Below, one piece after another: positions 10,824-25,128 of a stretch of 64,000 bases of DNA. Origin of the DNA: Agelas oroides. Taxonomy: Eukaryota > Porifera > Demospongiae > Agelasida > Agelasidae. The DNA lies in contig OX422200.1 in assembly GCA_949130485.1 (NCBI GenBank), positions 5,658,620 to 5,722,619 on the forward strand, read 5' to 3'. Under the pieces are notes generated by a model. That model did not search any database. It was not told the DNA's origin and saw nothing but the letters and a program-made list of their open reading frames with translations. A program made the translations under genes and the position numbers. The first letter of the stretch is position 1; every line of letters starts with the position of its first letter.

Positions 10824-13207
10824 TTGGCTCTACTTGACTCTACTACACTCAACCATAACTCTATGTTGCTCTACTACACTCTACAATGGCTCTACTTGGC
10901 TCTACTTGACTCTACTACACTATACTATGGCTCTACTTGGATCTACTTGACTCTACTACACTCTACAATGGCTCAACTTGGCACTACGAGACTCTACTAC
11001 ACTCTACGATGGCTCGACATGATTCTACTTGACTCTACTATATTCTACAATGACTCGACTGTACTTCGCTCTACTTCAACCTACAGTCGTTCTACTTGGC
11101 TCTACTTGACTCTACTGCACTCTACCGTGGCTCTACCTTGCTCTCCTTGACTCTACTACACTCTACTATGGCTCTACTTGTATCTACTTAACTCTACTAC
11201 ACTCTACCTTGGCTGTACTTGTCTCTACTTGACTCTACTACACTATACTACAGCTCTACTTGGCTGTACTATACTCTTCAATGGCTCTAGTTGACTGTAC
11301 TTGACCCTACCACACACTACCACGGCTCTACTAGGCTCTACTTGACTCTACTACACTCTACTACAGCTCTACTTGGTTCTACTAGACTCTTCAATGGCTC
11401 TACTTGGCTCTACTTGACTCTACTACACTATACTACAGCTCTACTTTTCTCTACTATACCCTTCAATGGCTCTAGTTGCCTCTACTTGACTCTACTACAC
11501 TCTACCATGGCTCTACTTGGTTCTACTTGACTCTACTACACTCTACAATGGCTCTACTTGGCTCTACGTGACTCTACTACACTCTAGCTACCATGGCTCG
11601 ACATGACTCTACGTGACACTATTATACTCTACTTCAATCTACAGTCGTTCTACTTGGTTCTAGTTGACTCTACTGCACTCTACCATGCATGGCTCTACCT
11701 GGCTCTCCTTGAACCAACTACACTCTACTATGGCTCTACTTGGATCTACTTGACTCTACTACACTCTACAATGGCTCTACGTGGCTCTACTATACTCTTC
11801 AATGTCCCTAGTTGGCTGTGCTTGACTCTACTGTACAATACCACGGCTCTACTTGGCTCTACTTGACTCTACTACACTCTACTACAGCTCTATTTGGCTC
11901 TACGTGACTTTACTACACTCTACCATGGCTCTACTTGGCTCTACGTGACTCTACTACACTCTACCATGACAGTACTTGGCTCTACTTGACTCTACTACAC
12001 TCTACTACAGCTCTACTTGGCTCTACTAGACTCTTCAATGGCTCTACTTGATTCTACTTGGCTCTACTTCAGTCTACAATTGCTCTATTTGGCTCTACTT
12101 GGATCTGCTATACCCAACCGTGACTCTACTTGGCTCTACTTAACTCAACTATACTACAATGGCTCTACTTGACTCTACTACACTCTACTGTACTGTACCA
12201 CTGCTCTACTTTGTTCTAATTGCCTCTACTACACTCTACCACAGCTCTGCTTGGCTCTACTTGACTCTACCACACTCTACCATGGCTCTATACTTGACTC
12301 TACTTCACTCTACAATGGCTCTACTTGACTGTAGTACACTCTAGAATGGATCTACTTGGTTGTACGTGACTCTACTGCACTCTACCATGGCTCTACTTGG
12401 CTCTACTTGCATCTACTACACTCTACTACTGCTCTACTTGGCTCTACATGACTCTACTACACTCTACCACGGCTCTACTTGGCTCTATACTTGACTCTAC
12501 TACCCTCTACAATGACTCTACTTGGCTTTACTTGACTCTACTATACTCTACAATGACTCTACTTGACTGTACTTCACTCTACTTCAAGCTATAGTCTTTC
12601 TACTTGGCTCTACTTGACTGTATTGCACTCTACCATGGCTCTACCTGACTCTACTACACTGTACAATGGCTCTACTTGTCTCTACTTGAATCTACTACAC
12701 TCTACCACAGCTCTACTTGGCTCTACTTGACTCTACTAGACTCTACCATGGCTCTACTTGGCTCTACTTGCATGTACTACACTTGATCATGGTTCTACTT
12801 GGCTGTACTTGACCCTACTTCACTCTACCATGGCTCAACTTCACTCTACTAGACTCTACCATGGCTCTACTTGGCTCTACTTGACTCTACTACACTCTAC
12901 AATTGCTCTACTTGGCTGTATACTTGACTCCACTACACTCTAACATGGGTCTACTTGGCTCTACTTGACTCTAATACACTCTACAATGCCTGTACTTGGC
13001 TCTACTTTACTACTACACTCTACATTGGCTTTACTCTCTACTTGACTCTACTTGACTCTACTACACTCTAGCATGCCTCTACTTGGCTCTACTTGACTCT
13101 ACTACACTCTAGAATGGCTCTACTTGGCTCTACGTGACTCTACTACACTCTACCGTGACTCTATACATGGTTCTAGTTGACTCTACTACACTCTACAATG
13201 GCTCTAC
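10824..13207 (+). repeat. Higher-order repeat block H2, copy 1
   Basis: Collinear with the next block at an offset of 2384 bp. The ACTCAACCATAACTC monomer at about 10840 recurs at 13224, the CTTGACCCTACCACAC monomer at 11300 recurs at 13684, and the ACGTGACAC monomer at 11610 recurs at 13994. It retains the 224-bp piece around 11950-12170 that copy 2 lacks. It lacks some monomers near 12700 that copies 2 and 3 have. Confidence 0.8.
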
Positions 13208-15742
13208 TTGGCTCTACTTGACTCTACTACACTCAACCATAACTCTATGTTGCTCTACTACACTCTACAATGGCTCTACTTGGCTCTACTTGACTCTACT
13301 ACACTATACTATGGCTCTACTTGGATCTACTTGACTCTACTACACTCTACAATGGCTCAACTTGGCACTACGAGACTCTACTACACTCTACGATGGCTCG
13401 ACATGATTCTACTTGACTCTACTATATTCTACAATGACTCGACTGTACTTCGCTCTACTTCAACCTACAGTCGTTCTACTTGGCTCTACTTGACTCTACT
13501 GCACTCTACCGTGGCTCTACCTTGCTCTCCTTGACTCTACTACACTCTACTATGGCTCTACTTGTATCTACTTAACTCTACTACACTCTACCTTGGCTGT
13601 ACTTGTCTCTACTTGAATCTACTACACTATACTACAGCTCTACTTGGCTGTACTATACTCTTCAATGGCTCTAGTTGACTGTACTTGACCCTACCACACA
13701 CTACCACGGCTCTACTAGGCTCTACTTGACTCTACTACACTCTACTACAGCTCTACTTGGTTCTACTAGACTCTTCAATGGCTCTACTTGGCTCTACTTG
13801 ACTCTACTACACTATACTACAGCTCTACTTTTCTCTACTATACCCTTCAATGGCTCTAGTTGCCTCTACTTGACTCTACTACACTCTACCATGGCTCTAC
13901 TTGGTTCTACTTGACTCTACTACACTCTACAATGGCTCTACTTGGCTCTACGTGACTCTACAACACTCTAGCTACCATGGCTCGACATGACTCTACGTGA
14001 CACTATTATACTCTACTTCAATCTACAGTCGTTCTACTTGGTTCTAGTTGACTCTACTGCACTCTACCATGCATGGCTCTACCTGGCTCTCCTTGAACCA
14101 ACTACACTCTACTATGGCTCTACTTGGATCTACTTGACTCTACTACACTCTACAATGGCTCTACGTGGCTCTACTATACTCTTCAATGTCCCTAGTTGGC
14201 TGTGCTTGACTCTACTGTACAATACCACGGCTCTACTTGGCTCTACTTGACTCTACTACACTCTACTACAGCTCTATTTGGCTCTACGTGACTTTACTAC
14301 ACTCTACCATGGCTCTACTTGGCTCTACGTGAATCTACTACACTCTACTGTACTGTACCACTGCTCTACTTTGTTCTAATTGCCTCTACTACACTCTACC
14401 ACAGCTCTGCTTGGCTCTACTTGACTCTACCACACTCTACCATGGCTCTATACTTGACTCTACTTCACTCTACAATGGCTCTACTTGACTGTAGTACACT
14501 CTAGAATGGATCTACTTGGTTGTACGTGACTCTACTACACTCTACCATGGCTCTACTTGGCTCTACTTGCATCTACTACACTCTACTACTGCTCTACTTG
14601 GCTCTACATGACTCTACTACACTCTACCATGGCTCTACGTGGCTCTATATTCTTGACTCTATTACCCTCTACAATGACTCTACTTGGCTTTACTTGACTC
14701 TACTATACTCTACAATGACTCTACTTGACTGTACTTCACTCTACTTCAAGCTATAGTCTTTCTACTTGGCTCTACTTGACTGTATTGCACTCTACCATGG
14801 CTCTACCTGACTCTACTACACTGTACAATGGCTCTACTTGTCTCTACTTGAATCTACTACACTCTACCACAGCTCTACTTGGCTCTACTTGACTCTACTA
14901 CACTCTACTATAGCTATACTTGGCTCTACTAGACTCTTCAATTGCTCTACATGGTTCTACACTCTACTACAGTTCTGCTTGGCTCCACTTGACTCTATAG
15001 ATACTACACTCTACCATGGCTCTACTTGAGTCTACTACACTCTACAATGGCTCTGCTTGTCTGTAGTACACTCTAGAATGGATCTACTTGGTTGTATGTG
15101 ACTGTACTGCACTCTACCATGGCTCTACTTGGTTCTACTTGCATCTACTACACTCTACTACAGCTCTAGGTGACTCTACGTGACCCTAGTACACTCTACA
15201 ATGGCTCTACTTGGCTCTACTTGACTCTACTAGACTCTACCATGGCTCTACTTGGCTGCACTTGACTCTACTAGACTCTACCATGGCTCTACTTGGCTCT
15301 ACTTGCATGTACTACACTTGATCATGGTTCTACTTGGCTGTACTTGACCCTACTTCACTCTACCATGGCTCAACTTCACTCTACTACACTCTACCATGGC
15401 TCTACTTGGCTCTACTTGACTCTACTACACTCTACAATTGCTCTACTTGGCTGTATACTTGACTCCACTACACTCTAACATGGGTCTACTTGGCTCTACT
15501 TGACTCTAATACACTCTACAATGCCTGTACTTGGCTCTACTTTACTACTACACTCTACATTGGCTTTACTCTCTACTTGACTCTACTTGACTCTACTACA
15601 CTCTAGCATGCCTCTACTTGGCTCTACTTGACTCTACTACACTCTAGAATGGTTCTACTTGGCTCTACGTGACTCTACTACACTCTACCGTGACTCTATA
15701 CATGGTTCTAGTTGACTCTACTACACTCTACAATGGCTCTAC
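13208..15742 (+). repeat. Higher-order repeat block H2, copy 2 (224-bp deletion)
   Basis: Matches copy 3 at an offset of 2535 bp through about 14310, and of 2759 bp from about 14340 to 15030. The 224-bp jump shows that this copy lost the ATGACAGTACTTGG to ACTCAACTATACTAC segment present in copies 1 and 3. Toward its end the offset returns to 2535, so copies 2 and 3 also differ by a compensating indel near 15.0-15.3 kb. Confidence 0.78.
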
Positions 15743-18277
15743 TTGGCTCTACTTGACTCTACTACACTCAACCATAACTCTATGTTGCTCTACTACACTC
15801 TACAATGGCTCTACTTGGCTCTACTTGACTCTACTACACTATACTATGGCTCTACTTGGATCTACTTGACTCTACTACACTCTACAATGGCTCAACTTGG
15901 CACTACGAGACTCTACTACACTCTACGATGGCTCGACATGATTCTACTTGACTCTACTATATTCTACAATGACTCGACTGTACTTCGCTCTACTTCAACC
16001 TACAGTCGTTCTACTTGGCTCTACTTGACTCTACTGCACTCTACCGTGGCTCTACCTTGCTCTCCTTGACTCTACTACACTCTACTATGGCTCTACTTGT
16101 ATCTACTTAACTCTACTACACTCTACCTTGGCTGTACTTGTCTCTACTTGACTCTACTACACTATACTACAGCTCTACTTGGCTGTACTATACTCTTCAA
16201 TGGCTCTAGTTGACTGTACTTGACCCTACCACACACTACCACGGCTCTACTAGGCTCTACTTGACTCTACTACACTCTACTACAGCTCTACTTGGTTCTA
16301 CTAGACTCTTCAATGGCTCTACTTGGCTCTACTTGACTCTACTACACTATACTACAGCTCTACTTTTCTCTACTATACCCTTCAATGGCTCTAGTTGCCT
16401 CTACTTGACTCTACTACACTCTACCATGGCTCTACTTGGTTCTACTTGACTCTACTACACTCTACAATCGCTCTACTTGGCTCTACGTGACTCTACTACA
16501 CTCTAGCTACCATGGCTCGACATGACTCTACGTGACACTATTATACTCTACTTCAATCTACAGTCGTTCTACTTGGTTCTAGTTGACTCTACTGCACTCT
16601 ACCATGCATGGCTCTACCTGGCTCTCCTTGAACCAACTACACTCTACTATGGCTCTACTTGGATCTACTTGACTCTACTACACTCTACAATGGCTCTACG
16701 TGGTTCTACTATACTCTTCAATGTCCCTAGTTGGCTGTGCTTGACTCTACTGTACAATACCACGGCTCTACTTGGCTCTACTTGACTCTACTACACTCTA
16801 CTACAGCTCTATTTGGCTCTACGTGACTTTACTACACTCTACCATGGCTCTACTTGGCTCTACGTGACTCTACTACACTTTACCATGACAGTACTTGGCT
16901 CTACTTGACTCTACTACACTCTACTACAGCTCTACTTGGCTCTACTAGACTCTTCAATGGCTCTACTTGATTCTACTTGGCTCTACTGCAGTCTACAATT
17001 GCTCTATTTGGCTCTACTTGGATCTGCTATACCCAACCGTGACTCTACTTGGCTCTACTTAACTCAACTATACTACAATGGCTCTACTTGACTCTACTAC
17101 ACTCTACTGTACTGTACCACTGCTCTACTTTGTTCTAATTGCCTCTACTACACTCTACCACAGCTCTGCTTGGCTCTACTTGACTCTACCACACTCTACT
17201 ATGGCTCTATACTTGACTCTACTACACTCTACAATGGCTCTACTTGACTGTAGTACACTCTAGAATGGATCTACTTGGTTGTACGTGACTCTACTACACT
17301 CTACCATGGCTCTACTTGGCTCTATTTGCATCTACTACACTCTACTACTGCTCTACTTGGCTCTACATGACTCTACTACACTCTACCACGGCTCTACTTG
17401 GCTCTATATACTTGACTCTACTACCCTCTACAATGACTCTACTTGGCTTTACTTGACTCTACTATACTCTACAATGACTCTACTTGACTGTACTTCACTC
17501 TACTTCAAGCTATAGTCTTTCTACTTGGCTCTACTTGACTGTATTGCACTCTACCATGGCTCTACCTGACTCTACTACACTGTACAATGGCTCTACTTGT
17601 CTCTACTTGAATCTACTACACTCTACCACAGCTCTACTTTGCTCTACTTGACTCTACTACACTCTACTTTAGCTATACTTGACTCTACTAGACTCTTCAA
17701 TTGCTCTACATGGTTCTACACTCTACTACAGATCTGCTTGGCTCTACTTCACTCTATAGATACTACACTCTACCATGGCTCTACTTGACTCTACTACACA
17801 CTACAATGGCTCAACCTGACTGTAGTACACTCTAGAATGGATCTACTTGGTCGTACGTGATTCTACTGCACTCTACCATGGCACTACTTGGTTCTACTTG
17901 CATCTACTACACTCTACTACAGCTCTACTTGACTCTACGTGACTCTACTACACTCTACCATGGCTCTACTTGGTTCTACTTGACTCTAGTACACTCTACA
18001 ATGGCTCTACTTGGCTATACTTGACTCTACTGCACACTACAACGGCTCTACTTGGATCTACTTGACTCTACTAGACTCTACCATGGCTCTACTTGGCTGT
18101 ACGTGACTCTACTAGAGTCTACCATGGCTCTACTTGGCTCTACTTGCATGTACTACACTCGATCATGGTTCTACTTGGCTCTACTTGGACCCTACTTCAC
18201 TCTACCATGGCTCAACTTCGCTCTACTACACTCTACCATGGCTCTACTTGGCTCTACTTGACTCTACTACACTCTAC
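15743..18277 (+). repeat. Higher-order repeat block H2, copy 3
   Basis: Third copy of the block. Its first 1.1 kb appears almost identical to copy 2, with differences such as AATCGC for AATGGC near 16466. The end is set by the 2535-bp period rather than by a sharp break. The part from about 17.9 kb merges into another block shared with 39.6-41.4 kb. Confidence 0.7.
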
Positions 18278-19650
18278 AATGGATCTACTTGGCTCTACTT
18301 GACTCTACTACACCTTACCATTGCTCTGCATTGCTCTATCTGACTGTACAACACTCTACCTTGACTGTATACTTGACTCAATTTGACTCTACTACACACT
18401 ACAGTCGCTCTAATTGACACTTCTACACTCTACAATGGCTCTACTTGGATCAACGTGACTCTACTACACTCTACCATGGCTGTACATGGCTCTACTTGAT
18501 TCTACTGCACTCTACTACAGCTCTACTTGGTTCTACTATACTCTTCAATGGCTCTACTTGCCTCTACTTGTCTCTACTACACGCTACCATGGCTCTACTG
18601 GGTTCTACTTGACTCTACTACACTCTACAATGGCTCTACTTTGCTCTACGTGACTCTACTACACTCTACCATGGCTCGATTTGACTCTACTTGACTCTAC
18701 TATACTCTACAATGACTCTACTTGACTGTACTTCACTCCACTTCAATCTACAGTCGTTCTACTTGGTTCCACTTGACTCTATACCGCACTCTACCATGGC
18801 TCTACCTGGCTCTCCTTGACTCTACTACACTCTACTATGGATCTACTTGGTTCTACTTGACTCTACTACACTCTACAATGGCTCTAAATGGCTCTACGTG
18901 ACTCTACTACACTCTACCATGACTGTACTTGACTCTACTACAGTCTACAATGGCTCTACTTGGCTGTACGTGACTCTACTACACTCTACAATGGCTCGAC
19001 ATGATTCTATTTGACTCTATTCTACTCTACAATGACTCAACTGTACTTCGCTCTACTTCAACCTACAGTCGTTCTACTTGGCTCTACTTAACTGTACTGC
19101 ACTCTACCATGGGTCTACCTGACTCTCCTTGACTCTACTACACTCTACTATGGCTCTACTTGGATCTACTTGACTCTACTACACTCTACTTTGGCTGTAC
19201 TTGTCTCTACTTGACACTACTACACTATACTACAGCTCTACTTGGCTGTACTATACTCTTCAATGGCTCTAGTTGGCTGTACTTGACTCTTCCACCCACT
19301 ACCACGGCTCTACTAGGCTCTACTTGTCTCTACTACGCTCTACTACAGCTCTATTTGGTTCTACTAGACTCTTCAATGGCTCTACTTGGCTCTACTTGAC
19401 TCTACTACACTATACTACAGCTCTACTTTTCTCTACCATACTCTTCAATGGCTCTAGTTGCCTCTACTTGACTCTACTACACTCTACCATGGCTCTACTT
19501 GGTTCTACTTGACTCTACTACACTGTACAATGGCTCTACTTGGCTCTACGTGACTCTACTACACTCTAGCTACCATGGCTCGACATGACTCTACATGACT
19601 CTACTATACTCTGCTTCAATCTACAGTCGTTCTACTTGGTTCTAGTCGAC
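17900..19650 (+). repeat. Higher-order repeat block H3, copy 1
   Basis: Shared with 39590-41380. The offset is 21694 bp at 18052-18343 and 21734 bp at 19160-19512. The change of 40 fits one extra 41-bp monomer in the distal copy near 40560 and a 1-bp loss near 40261. Shared rare variants include TTGGACCCTACTTC, TACACCTTACCATTGC and CTCTTCCACCCACTACC. Confidence 0.78.
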
Positions 19651-22600
19651 TCTACTGCACTCTAACATGCATGGCTCTACCTGGCTCTCCTTGACTCTAC
19701 TACACTCTACTATGGCTCTACTTGGATCTACTTGCCTCTACTACACTCTACCATGGCTCTACGTGGCTCTACTATACTCTTCAATGTCTCTAGTTGGCTG
19801 TACTTGACTCTACTGCACACTACTATGGCTCTACTTGGCTCTACTTGACTCTACTACACTCTACTACAGCTCTATTTGGCTCTACGTGACTCTACTACAC
19901 TCTACCATGGCTCTACTTGGCTCTACGTGACTCTACTACACTCTACCATGACAGTACTTGGCTCTACTTGACTCTACTACACTCTACTACAGCTCTACTT
20001 GGCTCTACTAGACTCTTCAATGGCTCTACTTGATTCTACTTGGCTCTACTGCAGTCTACAATATTGCTCTATTTGGCTCTACTTGGATCTGCTATACCCA
20101 ACCGTGACTCTACTTGGTTCTACTTAACTCAACTATACTACAATGGCTCTACTTGACTCTACTACACTCTACTGTACTGTACCACTGCTCTACTTTGTTC
20201 TAATTGCCTCTACTACACTCTACCACAGCTCTGCTTGGCTCTACTTGACTCTACTACACTCTACCATGGCTCTATACTTGACTCTACTACACTCTACAAT
20301 GACTCCACTTGACTGTAGTACACTCTAGAATGGATCTACTTGGTTGAACGTGACTCTACTACACTCTACAATGAATCTACTTGGCTTTACTTGACTCTAC
20401 TAGACTGTACCATGCCTGCACCTTGCTCTCCTTGACTGTTCTATGTACACTCTACAATGGCTCTACTTGGCTGTAGTTGACTCTACTGCACTCTATCATA
20501 GCTCTACTTGGCTCTACTTGCATGTACTACACTCTGCTACAGGTCTACTTGGCTGTACTTGACTCTACTTCACTCTACCATGGCTCTACTTGGCTCTACG
20601 TGACTCTACTCAACTCTACAATGGCTCTACTTGATTCTACTTGACTCTGCTACACTCTATCATGGATCTACTTGGCTCTTCTTGACACTACTACACACTG
20701 CAATGGCTCTAGTTGGTTCTACTTGACTCTACTACACTCTACCATGGCTCTACTTGGCTCTACATGATTCAACTACACTCTACAATGGCTCTACTTCGCT
20801 TTACTTTACTCTACTACACTCTACCATCGCTCTGCATGGCTCTACCTGGCTGTAATACACTCTACCATGGGTCTACTTGGCTCTACTTGGCTCTACTACA
20901 CTCTACAATGGCTCTACTTGGCTCTACTTGACTCTACTACACTCAACCATGACTCTACTTTACTCTACTACACTCTACAATGGCTCTACTTGGCTCTACT
21001 TAACTCTACTACACTATACTACAGCTCTACTTTTCTCTACTATACTCTTGAATGGCTCTAGTTGCCTCTACTTGACTCTACTACACTCTACCATGGCTCT
21101 GCATGGCTCTACCTGACTCTACTACACTCTACCATGGCTCTACTTGGCTCTACTTGGCTCTACTCGGCTCTACTTGGCTCTACTACACTCTACAATGGGT
21201 CTACTAGGCTCTACTTGACTCTACTACACTCAACCATGACTCTACTTTACCCTACTACACTCTACAATGGCTCTACTTGGCTCTACATGACTCTACTACA
21301 CTATACTACAGCTCTACTTTTCTCTACTATACTCTTCAATCGCTCTAGTTGCCTCTACTTGACTCTACTACACTCTGCCATGGCTCTACTTGGTTCTACT
21401 TGGCTCTACTTGGTTCTACTTGACTCTACTACACTCTACAATGGCTCTACTTAGCTCTATGTGACCCTACTACACTCTAGCTACCATGGCTCGACATGAC
21501 TCTACGTGACTCTACTATACTCTACTTCAATCTACAGTCGTTCTACTTGGTTCTAGTTGACTCTACTGCACTCTACCATGCATGGCTCTATCTCGCTCTC
21601 CTTGACTCTACTGCACACTACTACGGCTCTACTTGGCTCTACTTGACTCTACTACACTCTACTACAGCTCTATTTGGCTCTATGTGACTCTACTACACTC
21701 TACCATGGCTCTACTTGGCTGTACGTGACTCTACTACACTCTACCATGACAGTACTTGGCTCTACTTGACTCTACTACACTCTACTACAGCTCTACTTGG
21801 CTCTACTAGACTCTTCAATGGCTCTACTTGATTCTACTTGGCTCTACTACAGTCTACAATTGCTCTATTTGGCTCTACTTGGATCTGCTATACCCAACCG
21901 TGACTCTACTTGGCTCTACTTAACTCAACTATACTACAATGGCTCTACTTGACTCTACTACACTCTACTGTACTGTACCACTGCTCTACTTTGTTCTAAT
22001 TGCCTCTACTACACTCTACCACAGCTCTGCTTGGCTCTACTTGACTCTACTACACTCTACCATGGCTCTATACTTGACTCTACTACACTCTACAATGGCT
22101 CTACTTGACTGTAGTACACTCTAGAATGGATCTACTTGGTTGTACGTGACTCTACTGCACTCTACCATGGCTCTACTTGGCTCTACTTGCATCTACTACA
22201 CTCTACTACTGCTCTACATGGCTCTACATTACTCTACTACACTCTACCACGGCTCTACTTGGCTCTATACTTGACTCTACTACACTCTATAATGACTCTA
22301 CTTGGCTTTACTTTACTCTACTAGACTGTACCATGCCTGCACCTGGCTCTCCTTGACTGTTCTATGTACACTCTACAATGGCTCTACTTGGCTGTAGTTG
22401 ACTCTACTGCACTCTATCATGGCTCTACTTGGCTCTACTTGCATGTACTACACTCTGCTACAGGTCTACTTGGCTCTACTTGACTCTACTTCACTCTACC
22501 ATGGCTCTACTTGGCTCTACGTGACTCTACTAAACTCTACAATGGCTCTACTTGGTTCTACTTGACTCTACTAAACTCTACAATGGCTCTACTTGGTTCT

Positions 22601-23102
22601 ACTTGACTCTGCTACACTCTATCATGGCTCTACTTGGCTCTACTTGACCCTACTACAATCTGCAATGGCTCTAGTTGGCTCTACTTGACTCTACTATACT
22701 CTACCATGGCTCTACTTGGCTCTACTTGATTCTACTACACTCTACAATGGCTCTACTTGGCTTTACTTTACTCTACTACACTCTACCATCGCTGTGCATG
22801 GCTCTACCTAACTGTAATACACTCTATCATGACTCTACTTGACTCAATTTGACTTTACTACACTCTACAACGGCTCTACTTGGCTCTACTTGACTCTACT
22901 GCACTCTACTACAGCTCTACTTGGCTCTACTATACTCTTCAATGGCTCTACTTGGCTCTACTTGACTCTATAGTACTACACTCTACCATGGCTCTACTTG
23001 ACTCTACTGCACTCTATCATGGCTCTACTTCGCTCTACTTGCATGTACTACACTCGATGATGGTTCTACTTGGCTCTACTTGATCCTACTTCACTCTACC
23101 AT

Positions 23103-23443
23103 GGGAGTTGAAAGGGACCGAAACCCGTGGTCATGCGAGGACCGGAAAGGGTACTCCCCTGAAGACCAGTATTTTTATTTTTTTTGAGCATATACCAAAT
23201 ACAGTATAACTAACCGCCCCATCCATTTGAGCCATAAATACCCCACCCATTTAAGTCATAAATGCCACACCCATTTAAGCCATAAATGCCCCACCCATTT
23301 AAGCCATAAAATGCCCCATCCATTTAAGCCATAAATGCCCCATCCCCATCTGCCTTTATGTTTTAACTTCACACTTTATGTATGTGTGAAATATTGAACA
23401 TCGATGTGCCAGCGGTGTTGGTGCTCCCCCACTCAACACACAA
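23103..23443 (-). repeat. Diverged 341-bp fragment of the 2.2-kb unit
   Basis: On the minus strand this matches the first 330 or so bases of the tandem 2223-bp unit (compare 45559-45890). It starts TTGTGTGTTGAGTGGGGGAG, continues through the hairpin at 23368-23390 and about six 23-bp ATTTATGGCTTAAATGGGTG repeats, and ends at GGTCCCTTTCAACTCCC. It differs by many substitutions and by repeat number, so it is older than the copies at 45-53 kb. It interrupts the array at a site that reads ACCATGGCTCAACTTCGCTC near 18206 and 28940. A few bases of that site are missing and there is no clear target duplication. No protein is encoded. Confidence 0.88.
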
Positions 23444-24878
23444 CTCGCTCTACTACACTCTACCATGGCTCTACTTGGCTCTACTTGACTCTACTACACT
23501 CTACAATTGCTCTACTTGGCTCTATACTTGACTCCACTACACTCTAACATGGGTCTCCTTGGCTCTACTTGACTCTACTACACTCTACAATGCCTCTACT
23601 TGGCTCTACTTGACTACTACACTCTACATTGGCTCTACTCTCTACTTGACTATACTTAACTCTACTACACTCTAGCATGCCTCTACTTGGCTCTACTTGA
23701 CTCTACTACACTCTAGAATGGTTCTACTTGGCTCTGCATGACTCTACTACACTCTACCGTGGCTCTATACATGTCTGTACTTCACTCTACTATACTCTAC
23801 AATGACTCTACTTGACTGTACTTCACTCTACTTCAATCTACAGTCGTTCTACTTTGGCTCTACTTGACTGCATTGCACTCTACCATGGCTCTACCTGACT
23901 CTACTACACTGTACAATGGCTGTACTTGTCTCTACTTGACTCTACTACACTATTTACTACAGCTCTACTTGGCTCTATACTATACTCTTCAATGGCTCTA
24001 CTTGTCTCTACTTGAATCTACTACACTCTACCACAGCTCTACTTGGCTCTCCTTGACTCTACTACACTCTACTATAGATATACCTGGCTCTACTAGACTC
24101 TTCAATTGCTCTACATGGTTCTACACTCTACTACAGCCCTGCTTGTCTCTACTTGACTCTATAAATACTACACTCTACCATGGCTCTACTTGACTCTACT
24201 ACACTCTACAATGGCTCTACTTGACTGTAGTACACTCTAGAATGGATCTACTTGGTTGTACGTGACTCTACTGCACTCTACCATGGCTCTACTTGGTTCT
24301 ACTTGCATCTACTACACTCTACTACAGCTCTACTTGGCTCTACATGACTCTACTACCCTCTACCATGGCTCTACTTGGTTCAACTTGACTCTACTACAGT
24401 CTACCATGGCTCTACTTGGCTCTACTTGACTCTACTTCACTCTACAGTGGCTCTACTTGGGTCTACTCGACTCCATTACACTCTACCATCGCTCTGCATG
24501 GCTCTATCTGACTGTACTACACTCTACCTTGACTGTATACTTGACTCAATTTGACTCTACTACACTCTACAGTCGCTCTACTTGACTCTTCTACACACTA
24601 CTATGGCTCTACTTCGATCTGCGTGACTCTACTACACTCTACCATGGCTCTACACGGCTCTACTGCACTCTACTACAGCTGTACTTGGTTCTACTATACT
24701 CTTCAACGGCTCTACTTGCCTCTACTTGTCTCTACTACACGCTACCATGGCTCTACTTGGTTCTACTTGACTCTACTACACTCTACAATGGCCCTATACT
24801 TGGCTCTACTTGACTCTACTACACTCTACCATGGCTCGATACGACTCTACTTGACTCTATACTATACTCAACAATGAC
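23444..24878 (+). repeat. 41-bp satellite array, segment 5
   Basis: Array between the 2.2-kb-unit fragment and the third DNA transposon. The part from 24426 to 24878 is paralogous to 8050-8757 but lacks about 250 bp, equal to roughly six monomers. No gene is seen. Confidence 0.95.
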
Positions 24879-24902
24879 CAGTGGCGGATTTAGGGGGGGT
24901 AA

Positions 24903-24924
24903 GGGGGGTGCAAATGCACCCCCC
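24903..24924. repeat. Perfect 22-bp inverted repeat near the left end of the transposon
   Basis: GGGGGGTGCA and TGCACCCCCC are exact reverse complements separated by AA. The G-run continues a preceding GGGGGGG at 24893-24899, so the strand could form either a hairpin or a G-quadruplex. CCCCCCTTT recurs in inverted context at the right end (25523-25530), extending the terminal symmetry. Confidence 0.85.
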
Positions 24925-25128
24925 TTTGGCGGCTAGTAATGTATTTTGCGTACATAACTGCACGAGTCCATCAAATGATTATGCAGCAGTGGCATGCAGC
25001 AACAACAACCAGGCACAGTTACACACTCACGTATCAGTTCCTTACTGATCTCCAGACGTTTGACTAGGCCTAGAGTTGCTTCGAGATATTCGGTTCGGCC
25101 CGAGGGGTCCCCCACGGCGCGCCTCGGC

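Larger units (their letters stand above)
10415..23102 (+). repeat. 41-bp satellite array, segment 4
   Basis: Uninterrupted array of 12.7 kb. It contains the longest open frame of the satellite, about 210 codons at 10518-11150. That frame is a mosaic of the same STTLYHGSTWLYLTLLHST-like phrases seen in every frame, so it is not a gene. The segment includes three copies of a higher-order block of about 2.4-2.5 kb, listed separately. No insertion is seen until a diverged piece of the 2.2-kb unit at its right end. Confidence 0.95.
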
